In this document: one piece after another, positions 25,586 to 32,973 of the stretch
How positions within the stretch are numbered: position 1 is the stretch's first letter
Layout: every line of letters starts with the position of its first letter
DNA from: Candidatus Hydrogenedentota bacterium
GTDB lineage: Bacteria; Hydrogenedentota; Hydrogenedentia; Hydrogenedentales; SLHB01
DNA length: 35,042 nt
Direction of reading: 5' to 3'
NCBI GenBank assembly: GCA_016215105.1
Contig: JACRLJ010000044.1
Span: 1 to 35,042 of the forward strand
Notes under the pieces: generated by a model
Database searches by the model: none
What the model was told of the DNA's origin: nothing
Seen by the model: the letters and a program-made list of their open reading frames with translations, nothing else
Made by a program: the position numbers and the translations under genes

Positions 25586-28120
25586 CTACTCCTTCACCTT
25601 GTAGGACACGCCGGGCGCTCTCGAACCGGACGCGTCTTTCGATACTAGGGGGTTGTCCGGCGCGGCGTCGTCAAAATCCGCTGTGCCGTCCGCATCACGG
25701 TCAAACGCGCCGGTCGCGTCCGGGTTAAACCCGTCGGCCAGCGCGATGGGTGTCACACTTGCCGCGCTGGACCCCGTGCCAACCGTGATGAGGTCGGGGT
25801 ACTGGAAGAACTTCGTGTTGGGCGGATTCACCAGAACGCGGTTATCCACGCGGAATCCAAGATCGAAATCTGCCGCGGCGCCCGTGAACGTCAGCTTCAG
25901 CATGTCGCCGAACGAACCGTAACGGAGATAATTGGTGTCGGTAGTCAGCACGGTGTATACACCGCCGCCTTCTGGAACCAAGGTCCATCCGGCGAGAAGC
26001 CCGTCCGCCAAGACCTCGACCGTCGGCGTAATCGCCGATATGAACCGGAGCCGGAATTGCGTCACATTGCGCGGCACATACTCCGCGCGAACGAATACTT
26101 CCGCGCTGCCGCTTTGAATGCCGGCGGTGCGCAACGAGATTTGGCCGGCGCGCACATCGCCGCCGACGGTAAATACCGAGTCGCGCTCAAATGAACCCTG
26201 AAGCCCGTTGTAGATCGCCTCGATTAGATAGTTGTGGGAACCGTCTTGAAAGAGCGTGATATACGTTAGCGATACTTGACGCGCCAAATCGGAGGTAAGC
26301 AGGCCGGGTGCCGTTGCGGCCGCGCCGGTCTCATTGTCCAGCAGGCCCATCAAGGCAGACGAGTTGGCCGCGACATAGTAGTGGCCGCCGCTGTCCGCCG
26401 CCAGCTTAACCAGCGGGGCTGTGTTGACCAGGTCACCAAAGCCGATCGGATACAGGCGCACACGGGAATCCTTCGCGATGGTGCTGAGCTGCTCCGTTGT
26501 GTTCACCGATGAGGTGTCACGTCCGTCGGTAATATATACGACCGCGCGCACGTCCGCGTCGTCAAACGGCAGGGCCGTCGCATCCTCATTGACCAGCCGC
26601 GTGCAGGCGTCCGCAACCGCATCGTTGACTTCCGACGCGCCATGATCGCCGACCGGAAGCGAGAACGCGTCCAGCGCGTCCAATAGCGGTTGTTTGGCCG
26701 TCGAGAACCCGTGGATCAGCCGGTTGGTCTGTTGCCGTTCGTGATATTCCATTAACGCGATTCGGTACGTTCCGGGAAGGTCAGTGATCAAGCTCCGCGC
26801 CCCGGCCACCATCTGCTCGATGGCCACCCCGGCGCCCGTCTCGGCGGCGTACATACTGCCGGTAAAATCGAGCAGCAGAACGATGTTGTACTTCAGATTC
26901 TGGGGGCCGGTAACGAACACGTTGCTTTCACCCGGATCGAGGAAAACTCCGTCCTCTCTGACCGTGAACGCCGTTTGCAGCTGCTGCAAGATCAGCGGGT
27001 CGGTGCTGTCAATGGACCGGCCGGTCCCGTCCCGCATCAGGAAAACAAACCGCTGAATGAACGGCGGCCGCGAACGGTTAATCGCGCCTTCAAAGCGCAA
27101 GGGCGCCGACTTTGCCGTCACCGCGACGCTTACAGAGTCGATGCCGTCGGCGGAAACCGTGATGGTCCCGCCATCCTCCGAGCCTGACAGCATGTTGCGA
27201 TCGATGGTTACCGTGATCGGGACATTGTTCTTGTCAGTAGTGCTGGTGCCCAAGCTCGTCCCCGACGCCGGATTCATGAATATGAGATCCGTCCTGTCGG
27301 TCGTCAAGGTAAAGTTGAGTGTTGTGCCGCTCGGGCCGTTATTGAACACGTTGAAGGTCAATTCACTCTGGTCTTCGCCAAAGTCCAGGACGTTCGGATC
27401 GACGCCAATTACGGGACTCGTTCCCACGCCGATATTGATACCGACCGGAACCGTTCCGCCATTCGATACGACATTCAACGTGAAATTGATGATCCCCGTG
27501 GGCAGGTCCGTGCGATCTATGGTGATTGTAACCGTGGTCGTGGCGCCCGGCGCCGTGACACCGCCCAACGGCGAGACCGTCATGTAACTGGGGATGGGAA
27601 TCGTCGCGGACGCGTCCGAAGGATCTTGCAGGGAAAGGCTCCAGTTCAACGGACCGGTGCCCGTGTTTCGAACCGTAAACGTACCCGTCGTGGTTGTCCC
27701 GAGAAGGTTCACCGTCTGAGGACTTACGTCCACTACCGGAGTGCCCGGAACCGACACCGAAACCCGAACTTCCCTTGATTCGCCCACGTTCGGTGTGATC
27801 GTTATCGTACCCCAATAACTTTCGCCCGGCGCGAGACCAGTGCGATCTACTGTCAAGTGGACCCGCTGCACCCGATTGCTTACCGAGCCGCTGGTGATGT
27901 CCGCCGTTAGCCAACTGATCGATTCCGACAGAGTCCAGGTCAGCGTCCCGGAGCCATCGTTCCCAACGGTGAAACTCTCATCAACTCCATCGGTCCCGAA
28001 GTTCAGGGCAGTGGGATTTAGTATCAACTGTGGGCCAAGAGCCGATGGACACCCTGTCAGGGCGATTCCGGCCATGCCAAGTAACAGCCAACACACGGGG
28101 GGCCGAAAAATTCGCATCAT
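25586..28120 (-). CDS. BACON-repeat / von Willebrand A lipoprotein with calcium-binding tail
   Basis: This 844-residue paralogue of the next gene down has a lipobox ALTGCPS, about three BACON-type repeats (starts LNFG, VNLL and LDFG), then a vWA domain with MIDAS Asp418 in LLDFTGSM. A beta segment ends in FQYPDLITVG, closely matching VYPDTITVG in the partner. Unlike the partner, its tail carries an Asp-rich motif, FDRDADGTADFDDAAPDNP, typical of thrombospondin type 3-like calcium-binding repeats. Met at 28120 is preferred because GAGG lies 6 bases upstream; the reading from GTG at 28138 is less supported. The two proteins are probably co-expressed and may form a surface complex. Confidence 0.87.
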   Translation of the reverse strand: MMRIFRPPVCWLLLGMAGIALTGCPSALGPQLILNPTALNFGTDGVDESFTVGNDGSGTLTWTLSESISWLTADITSGSVSNRVQRVHLTVDRTGLAPGESYWGTITITPNVGESREVRVSVSVPGTPVVDVSPQTVNLLGTTTTGTFTVRNTGTGPLNWSLSLQDPSDASATIPIPSYMTVSPLGGVTAPGATTTVTITIDRTDLPTGIINFTLNVVSNGGTVPVGINIGVGTSPVIGVDPNVLDFGEDQSELTFNVFNNGPSGTTLNFTLTTDRTDLIFMNPASGTSLGTSTTDKNNVPITVTIDRNMLSGSEDGGTITVSADGIDSVSVAVTAKSAPLRFEGAINRSRPPFIQRFVFLMRDGTGRSIDSTDPLILQQLQTAFTVREDGVFLDPGESNVFVTGPQNLKYNIVLLLDFTGSMYAAETGAGVAIEQMVAGARSLITDLPGTYRIALMEYHERQQTNRLIHGFSTAKQPLLDALDAFSLPVGDHGASEVNDAVADACTRLVNEDATALPFDDADVRAVVYITDGRDTSSVNTTEQLSTIAKDSRVRLYPIGFGDLVNTAPLVKLAADSGGHYYVAANSSALMGLLDNETGAAATAPGLLTSDLARQVSLTYITLFQDGSHNYLIEAIYNGLQGSFERDSVFTVGGDVRAGQISLRTAGIQSGSAEVFVRAEYVPRNVTQFRLRFISAITPTVEVLADGLLAGWTLVPEGGGVYTVLTTDTNYLRYGSFGDMLKLTFTGAAADFDLGFRVDNRVLVNPPNTKFFQYPDLITVGTGSSAASVTPIALADGFNPDATGAFDRDADGTADFDDAAPDNPLVSKDASGSRAPGVSYKVKE

Positions 28121-28223
28121 GTCGCACCTCATTAACACGCGCTTATGTCAAGTACACAGCGGACACTGTGGCGCGTTCCACTGCCGGGAGTGTGGCTCCG
28201 AATCGGCCAAGGCTTCGGTGTGA

Positions 28224-28318
28224 GAGTCTGACCCCGCATGATTCGTCGCCAATTCGGGCCGTCGAATCTCGGAGTCTCACTCTCGCGCCGTTGCCCCGGC
28301 ATACTTGGGGTCAGACTC
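28224..28318. repeat. REP-like interrupted palindrome II
   Basis: Perfect 12-bp arms GAGTCTGACCCC (28224-28235) and GGGGTCAGACTC (28307-28318) enclose 71 bases that contain a further GGAGTCTC motif. The core resembles the palindrome at 21505-21558. It lies in the 300-bp gap between the LRR terminator and the BACON-vWA operon; nothing else in that gap is recognisable. Confidence 0.6.
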
Positions 28319-28380
28319 CTCGACAGGAGGCTTCGCGCCGTGGCGTCACCGGGAACACCGGGAAAACTGTAAACACAACG

Positions 28381-28410
28381 AAAAAAGGCGGGCGCCCTAA
28401 CGCGCCCGCC
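28381..28410 (-). terminator. Intrinsic terminator of the LRR lipoprotein gene
   Basis: A perfect 9-bp GC-rich stem (GGCGGGCGC and GCGCCCGCC) with a six-base loop is followed, on the minus strand, by TTTTTT. It lies 10 bp after the stop codon. Confidence 0.88.
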
Positions 28411-28419
28411 CTTCCAAAT

Positions 28420-28998
28420 TCATTTTGCCGCCGTGGCCAGCACGACATTCACCCCTGCCGCCTCAAGCGCGGGCACTTCCACGCTGAGCGCATAATCATT
28501 CAGAGTCGAGGAATCCAGCACCACCACATCGCCCGGTCCAAGTCCGCCATTGGCGGCATTCGTGACAAGCGCGTTGATGTCTCCAATCTGATTGCTGAAC
28601 AACGACAACTGATCAAGATTGAACAAACCCGCCAGTGGCGAAATGTCGAAGATTTGATTGTCGTCCAGATTGAGCACCGACAAGTGCTGCAGGTCTTTGA
28701 GCGGGGTGAGATCCGTGATGTTGTTCGTATCCAAGTCCAACCACATTAGATTACTGGCGTTCTCAAGACCTTTCAGACTCGTGATTCCGCGCTGCTTGGC
28801 GTCCAGCGTCGTCAAGTCGAGCAGAATGGTCTTGGTCAGGAAACCAAACGGATTTCCCAACTCCGCGCGGATGGCCTTATCAAGCCCCTGGTCGGTGAAG
28901 ACGACGATCTCATTCGGGCTCGGGCACCCGCTTAGCAGCGCCGCCACGCCGGTTAGCAACCCCACCACTCCGATATATCGTGCCAGTTTCGTGTGCAT
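28420..28998 (-). CDS. Leucine-rich-repeat lipoprotein
   Basis: The 192-residue protein has a hydrophobic leader and lipobox LLSGCPS. Three to four 22-residue leucine-rich repeats of the internalin/LRR_4 type follow: LMWLDLDTNNITDLTPLKDLQ, LSVLNLDDNQIFDISPLAGL and LDQLSLFSNQIGDINALV. A capping region precedes them (ELGNPFGFLTKTILLDLTTLDA), and a short C-terminal domain follows. LRR surface proteins usually bind other proteins; the ligand is unknown. The start at 28998 has AGGG sequences upstream; a reading to 29028 adds 10 unsupported residues. The same GCPS lipobox occurs in the two BACON-vWA lipoproteins. Confidence 0.85.
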   Translation of the reverse strand: MHTKLARYIGVVGLLTGVAALLSGCPSPNEIVVFTDQGLDKAIRAELGNPFGFLTKTILLDLTTLDAKQRGITSLKGLENASNLMWLDLDTNNITDLTPLKDLQHLSVLNLDDNQIFDISPLAGLFNLDQLSLFSNQIGDINALVTNAANGGLGPGDVVVLDSSTLNDYALSVEVPALEAAGVNVVLATAAK

Positions 28999-29099
28999 GG
29001 TCCCTGCCCTTATATTTCGGGAATCCAACGTGAACCGTAGACCCGTCGCGTCCCACTTCTCCTAAGCAATCAGTCCAATCACAAACTACGCTAGCCAGT

Positions 29100-29128
29100 A
29101 TTATGCTCTTTGAAGCGCATTCTGTCAA
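29100..29128 (-). promoter_or_regulatory. Sigma70-type promoter of the LRR lipoprotein gene
   Basis: On the minus strand a perfect TTGACA (29123-29128), a 17-base spacer and CATAAT (29100-29105) form a near-consensus promoter. The transcript would start near 29093, leaving a leader of about 95 bases. Confidence 0.75.
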
Positions 29129-29290
29129 TAGTTTTCCTTGCCGAGATTTGTGCCGGGCGCCTCCAAGATTGCGGGCCTTCGCGCACTATTCAATAAAAGC
29201 TCGCACGCGTCTACCGAATGAACAGCAATCCAATTATACTGCCCAATCCCGATTCTCGCCAGCTACCGCGCCATAGCGGGGGTATAAAAT

Positions 29291-29460
29291 ACGAATAATG
29301 CGATCCCGCCTGAGGTGGCATCGGCATGCGATCACAGGCAGACGCTGAGAATCCAACGCGCCAACAACGTGGCGTCCGTAAACCTCATCCGCCTGGGACG
29401 AACGGTGCCGGGTCCCACCCATTCGCGGAGACGAACCCGCGCTGCCAGCGGGTCAACGCG
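29291..29460 (+). ncRNA. Candidate structured RNA, 6S-like rod
   Basis: A -10-like TATAAA (29283-29288) precedes a stretch of about 165 bases with no ORF that can fold into one long rod. Nested pairs are: GATCCCGC (29302) with GCGGGTC (29448); TGGCA (29316) with TGCCA (29443); ATCGGCA (29320) with TGCCGGGT (29406), sharing base 29320; CAGGC (29335) with GCCTG (29391); TGAG (29346) with CTCA (29384); and a terminal GCGCCA/TGGCGT hairpin (29358-29375). A small CGCGG/CCGCG hairpin sits in the 3' bulge. Size, rod shape and a large interior bulge recall 6S RNA, which sequesters RNA polymerase. This is hand folding with no covariance support; another RNA or chance is possible. Confidence 0.4.
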
Positions 29461-29564
29461 CCGTGAATAGGCTCAAATTGCTTGAGTCAACATCGCGCTG
29501 CACTACAGCTGGAGGCCGCTCTATGGCCGCACGAAACTGTTCGCAAGGCTCTCTGAATAGGGAT

Positions 29565-29729
29565 CTAAGTGGTCGGGTTGCACTTATTGAACGCAACATC
29601 CAGGAACGGAGAGGCCCCGCCCTTTGCGCTCACCACATCAGAGAATAGAAAGGTGACGCTGCATACGATGTCTTGCCAAATAGCCGCTTTGGAAGGGCCT
29701 TTCTTCGATATTCCGCTGATGTGTTTCAT
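29565..29729 (-). CDS. Possible small ORF, 54 residues
   Basis: A short minus-strand ORF starts with ATG at 29729 and has a strong GAGGAG about 7 bases upstream. An AT-rich promoter-like block lies about 65-95 bp upstream: TTTACA at 29818-29823 and TAATTATAA around 29791-29802. The peptide begins MKHISGISKKGPSKAAIW, has a mildly hydrophobic middle (IVCSVTFLFSDVV) and ends NKCNPTT. I recognise no family. A 71-residue ORF overlaps in another frame. The remainder of the 29029-29953 gap (apart from the promoter and RNA candidate) shows nothing further. Confidence 0.35.
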   Translation of the reverse strand: MKHISGISKKGPSKAAIWQDIVCSVTFLFSDVVSAKGGASPFLDVAFNKCNPTT

Positions 29730-29953
29730 AGTGATTCTCCTCATCCTCCGCTGTAACGGTCGCGTCGCGCATCGGCGCGACAATGCCCTGCTTATAATTA
29801 TCCGCCCTTGTGGACGTTGTAAAGAGTTTACCTGGACGGCAGGCTGCTGTCAAGACCTTTTCCTAGCGTCCTGCTCATCCTACCGTGCAAGGTCCGGTCC
29901 GTTAGCATCGCCCAGCAGCAAGGATGCCGAAGACGCTCGAGGTCAGGTAAGGC

Positions 29954-30409
29954 CTATTCCTTTGCGGCGGGGCCTCGGAGCTTTTCCTGAAGCGCCTGAA
30001 CCCGGTCGAGAAGGGCTCGCGTTTGTTCGGACTGCGCCGTGGGCCCCTTTTGCTCAAATTCCTCCAGCGCGCGGCCCAGCGCGGCCGCCAACACGTTCAA
30101 TTCCTCGAACATTTGTTCCGCGAGATCGGAAGGGGTTGGAATGCGCGTCTTGAGTATAACTCGCGGAGTGGGGGATAGCCCCATGACCGCCAGCGGGTCT
30201 TCCGTTTGGCCCGCGCCGGACGCCGTCGATGGCTCGAAAACATCGAAGAGCGCGTGATTCCTGATAAACGCCAGAAGCTCATCAGCGTTGATGTCAACGC
30301 ATTCGGGATCCTGGCGTATGTGGGCCAGGAGTACGTCCAGTGACACCAGCGGATTCTCGGCTTCAGATAGCACGAGGAAACAGCGTTGTTCTATTGCCTC
30401 GAGACTCAT
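29954..30409 (-). CDS. Small helical protein coupled to the membrane glycosyltransferase
   Basis: The 151-residue protein starts at an ATG overlapping the stop of the upstream glycosyltransferase gene (ATGA), so it is translated together with it. The N-terminal 55 residues (EAIEQRCFLVLSEAENPLVS to ELLAFIRNHALFDVF) look helical and could be a winged-helix-like domain. A linker of small residues follows. The C-terminal part, from DLAEQMFEELNVLAAALGRALEEFEQ to LLDRVQALQEKL, is a likely coiled coil. No signal peptide or membrane segment is seen, and the family is not recognised. Confidence 0.7.
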   Translation of the reverse strand: MSLEAIEQRCFLVLSEAENPLVSLDVLLAHIRQDPECVDINADELLAFIRNHALFDVFEPSTASGAGQTEDPLAVMGLSPTPRVILKTRIPTPSDLAEQMFEELNVLAAALGRALEEFEQKGPTAQSEQTRALLDRVQALQEKLRGPAAKE

Positions 30410-31890
30410 GGCGCCACCTTGCGCATATTCTCCGGCTTCGGCACGTATACCTCCACGCCGTTGATATTCTTGTCCAGCGAGTAATTTCGAGCTATCGCCT
30501 CGGTCCAACTGGCGGGAAACGGCCGTTCTGTCCGCGCTGTTGCAGTCATCGCGATGGCGCTGAAGTAGCCGGACCGCAATCGTTCCAGCATCGGCTCCGC
30601 CGGGATGATACCGCCCTCGACTGCTACGCTCACCAAATCCGAGGGACACACCCACGGTTCGTGGTTAGACTCGAAGTACATCCAGGATTCCGTCGCCAGT
30701 ATCGGTCCTTGAACTCCTTTCAGGTAACGCAAGACGTCCTCGCGATTCGAGGCGCCGGCCGTTTCCGCGCGCGCCGCCCGCAACGCCACGATCGAGTCCA
30801 GACCGGGCAGCAGTAGCAGGGTCAGCGCCGTCGCCAGCCACAGTGCGGCTCGCGCGCGTGCGGAGACTCTGGGCAGCGAGTGTTCGAGGCCGTATGCTGC
30901 GAGGACCAACGCAAACGCCGCCGGTTCCAGCACGTAGTTCATCGACGCGCCCGGCTTGACCATCGCCACTACGTTCAACAAAAAGCTTACAATCATCGCC
31001 GCGGAAAGAAACCGCGCCGGGCGCGTCAGACCGGGCATAGCCGCCACCGCAAGTCCGGCCGCAAGTGGAAGCGCCGCGCCGCGGCAGGCAATAAACATCA
31101 GGTACAACACCTGTCCGGGCTTTGCTCCATGGAACCCTTGCAGTAGGGGCCCCTCGAGCCAATGCGGTCCCATCGTCCAAAGCGATACCCATACCGCAAC
31201 GACGCAGGTAACCACTGCGCCCAACACGAGCGCATAGACCGATTTCCATTCGCGGCCGATACAGTAACCGGAAAAGAACACCGCCGGCACAGAGATATAC
31301 GAATGCTTGGCGAACACCGCCAGCGTCAGCAACACGCCCGCCGCCCATGCCGTGTTGAACCGCAGCGACACGTATACGGCCAGCAGCGTCAGCGTCAACG
31401 ACAGCGCGTACGGACGAAGGCTGACTGCAAACAACTGAATCGAATGCAGGTTCAGAAACACGACAGCTGCGAACGCCGAGTAGCTCCAGCGCGCGCCCAG
31501 CATGCGGCACAAACAGACAATCAATAGCGCCGCGATGAGCGTAAACCCAAACGCGCAATAGTGTCCCGCCTTGCGCGTGGCCTCGAGTCCGCCTCCGAGC
31601 GCCTTACCCACGGTTCCGTTTAGGATGTAGCCAAGCGGGGGATACGGGAGCACATTGTGCGGAACGGCGCGCACGGCGCCGGCGTGATGCCCGCCCGGAA
31701 AGGCTTGTTGCGCGGCGTATACGTGCCACCCCTCCGCATAGTCCAAATCGGTGGTCTGGCGCAGCGCCGCGTTCCATCCATAGATCGTCACCGCCGACCA
31801 GCCAGTCAGAACCGCGATCAAGAACGCGCGCGAAGCAAATCCGAGTACGCCTGTGTTTCCGCTGGAATCGACTTTGATGGAGTTCGTCAT
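30406..31890 (-). CDS. GT-C type membrane glycosyltransferase-like protein
   Basis: The 494-residue protein has about ten to twelve hydrophobic segments and a soluble C-terminal tail, the layout of GT-C fold enzymes (PMT_2/ArnT-like). These use a lipid-linked sugar donor on the outer face of the membrane. The first external loop carries the acidic pair TTDLDYAEGW, where GT-C enzymes place catalytic or metal-binding acids, followed by YPPLGYILNG, typical of the family. The acceptor is unknown. The Met at 31890 is preferred: GGGAG lies just upstream, and the extra 43 residues of the longer reading are highly charged and precede the first membrane helix. It is translationally coupled to the downstream helical protein. 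Confidence 0.78.
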   Translation of the reverse strand: MTNSIKVDSSGNTGVLGFASRAFLIAVLTGWSAVTIYGWNAALRQTTDLDYAEGWHVYAAQQAFPGGHHAGAVRAVPHNVLPYPPLGYILNGTVGKALGGGLEATRKAGHYCAFGFTLIAALLIVCLCRMLGARWSYSAFAAVVFLNLHSIQLFAVSLRPYALSLTLTLLAVYVSLRFNTAWAAGVLLTLAVFAKHSYISVPAVFFSGYCIGREWKSVYALVLGAVVTCVVAVWVSLWTMGPHWLEGPLLQGFHGAKPGQVLYLMFIACRGAALPLAAGLAVAAMPGLTRPARFLSAAMIVSFLLNVVAMVKPGASMNYVLEPAAFALVLAAYGLEHSLPRVSARARAALWLATALTLLLLPGLDSIVALRAARAETAGASNREDVLRYLKGVQGPILATESWMYFESNHEPWVCPSDLVSVAVEGGIIPAEPMLERLRSGYFSAIAMTATARTERPFPASWTEAIARNYSLDKNINGVEVYVPKPENMRKVAP

Positions 31891-32036
31891 AGTCTCCCGC
31901 CGTGTGATTGGATATGGCCCAGTATAGCGCCTGCCGCGATGCACATGCCATTCCGGTTTCCGTGGCTCCTCACGACGCAATAAACCGAAGCGGATTCGCG
32001 CCTGGGCCTTGTCCTTCAACGCGAACGATTAGAGTA

Positions 32037-32057
32037 GACGCGGCGGCTCGCCGCGTC
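32037..32057. terminator. Hairpin in the gap downstream of the GH38 remnant
   Basis: A perfect 9-bp stem, GACGCGGCG and CGCCGCGTC, with a three-base loop lies in the 31891-32132 gap. No strong T-tract follows on either strand; on the minus strand it could end the transcript of the 184-residue gene. Nothing else in this gap is recognisable. Confidence 0.35.
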
Positions 32058-32132
32058 GCCGGGGCGCCATAACCCTGTAATACTCCAGGCCTGCGATAGG
32101 CGATTCCACCGTTCTCCTCACTCGCCCGGCGC

Positions 32133-32219
32133 CTAGTCCTCCAGCAGATTTGTCTCGCGAGTCTTCCAGGTTTTCACATTGAGCCGGTTCGTTTTGATTT
32201 CGTGCGGCGTGACGAACCT
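32133..32219 (-). pseudogene. Remnant of a GH38 alpha-mannosidase C-terminus
   Basis: On the minus strand this stretch encodes PHEIKTNRLNVKTWKTR followed by ETNLLED and a stop. It aligns without gaps to the last residues of the GH38 gene at 32974 (PHEIKTIRINTKTWKIR, ETNLLEE, stop). DNA identity over the matching 78 bases is roughly 83%. Similarity fades right where the 184-residue gene ends, and no start exists in this frame. It is best read as the last 26-28 codons of a second, otherwise lost GH38 paralogue. Confidence 0.8.
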
Positions 32220-32223
32220 GTAA

Positions 32224-32778
32224 TCACGGTTCTCCCCGATACACCTTCGAATTCGCTATCACCTTCTCCAATACCAATGTGGCACGACGCTTAACAAAAT
32301 CTGTTTCACCTAGGCGAGAGAGTCTTTCCAGCCGAGAGATTAGCGTTCCATCTGCCAGCACTATGAGTAGGCGACTGAGTGCCAGCCACTCACGCCGGTA
32401 ACCGGGTTGGCCGAGAATGGCAATGGCTATATCGAGAAGACGTGATCGTTGTTGTTCGGACAACGGAACCCTCTTCAGTCGACGGTAGAACCATTCTTTC
32501 GCATACCCCACACGGAACGCCGGAACATCAACTTCGAGGAAGTCCAGTACCGCGTCGACGGCCTTTGGCGCGCCACTAAGAAAAGGACCCCAGAGCGGAG
32601 ACAATAGCTCGTAGAACTCGGCGACCACTTGATTTCTCTTCTCATATTCCCGGTCCAGGAGTCGGTACGTTTCACGCGCGCTGTGATTCGGCCGCAAGCT
32701 CTTCCATCCGGCTTGAAAGATCTCGTCAGCTGCTTCGATTTCCTGCATTTTTTGCCGATATGGAGTCTCTTGCGTCAT
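32224..32778 (-). CDS. Hypothetical helical protein, 184 residues
   Basis: I do not recognise this protein. It is predicted to be mostly helical, rich in Arg, Leu and Glu, with no signal peptide or membrane segment. The C-terminal half (RSRLLDIAIAILGQPGYRREWLALSRLLIVLADGTLISRLERLSRL) resembles a pair of HEAT-like helices. The AT content of the gene and its upstream region appears higher than in the flanking genes, and no clear Shine-Dalgarno precedes the ATG. It is wedged between a GH38 C-terminal remnant (immediately after its stop) and the intact GH38 gene, which suggests later insertion. Confidence 0.65.
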   Translation of the reverse strand: MTQETPYRQKMQEIEAADEIFQAGWKSLRPNHSARETYRLLDREYEKRNQVVAEFYELLSPLWGPFLSGAPKAVDAVLDFLEVDVPAFRVGYAKEWFYRRLKRVPLSEQQRSRLLDIAIAILGQPGYRREWLALSRLLIVLADGTLISRLERLSRLGETDFVKRRATLVLEKVIANSKVYRGEP

Positions 32779-32881
32779 GTCGGTTTTTCGCCACCTCGGA
32801 AATCATTGGGAACAGTCAAGCCGCAGAAGAGTCGCTCCATCGTGTCTTTGCTTCATATGCTCCGACGGTATGTATAGAGAA

Positions 32882-32916
32882 CTCCTTCAGACTGGTCCAG
32901 AGCCAGTCTGAAGGAG
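32882..32916 (-). terminator. Terminator hairpin downstream of the GH38 gene
   Basis: A perfect 14-bp inverted repeat (CTCCTTCAGACTGG and its complement) has a seven-base loop. On the minus strand it is followed by the T-rich TTCTCTAT and lies about 60 bp after the GH38 stop. It should separate that transcript from the 184-residue gene. Confidence 0.65.
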
Positions 32917-32973
32917 AGAGCTTATGGAGCCAATACGATGGTTTCGTCTTAGCCATCGTTTCCAAGTTCGCGC

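Noticed and set aside
28123-28151. Perfect TTGACA upstream of the 844-residue lipoprotein gene
   Set aside because: The sequence 17 bases downstream is GAGGTG, the ribosome-binding site, not a -10 box.
29569-30153. A 194-codon plus-strand frame starting in the gene-free region
   Set aside because: Its second half is antisense to the 151-residue coiled-coil gene, composition is erratic, and no good ribosome-binding site is seen.
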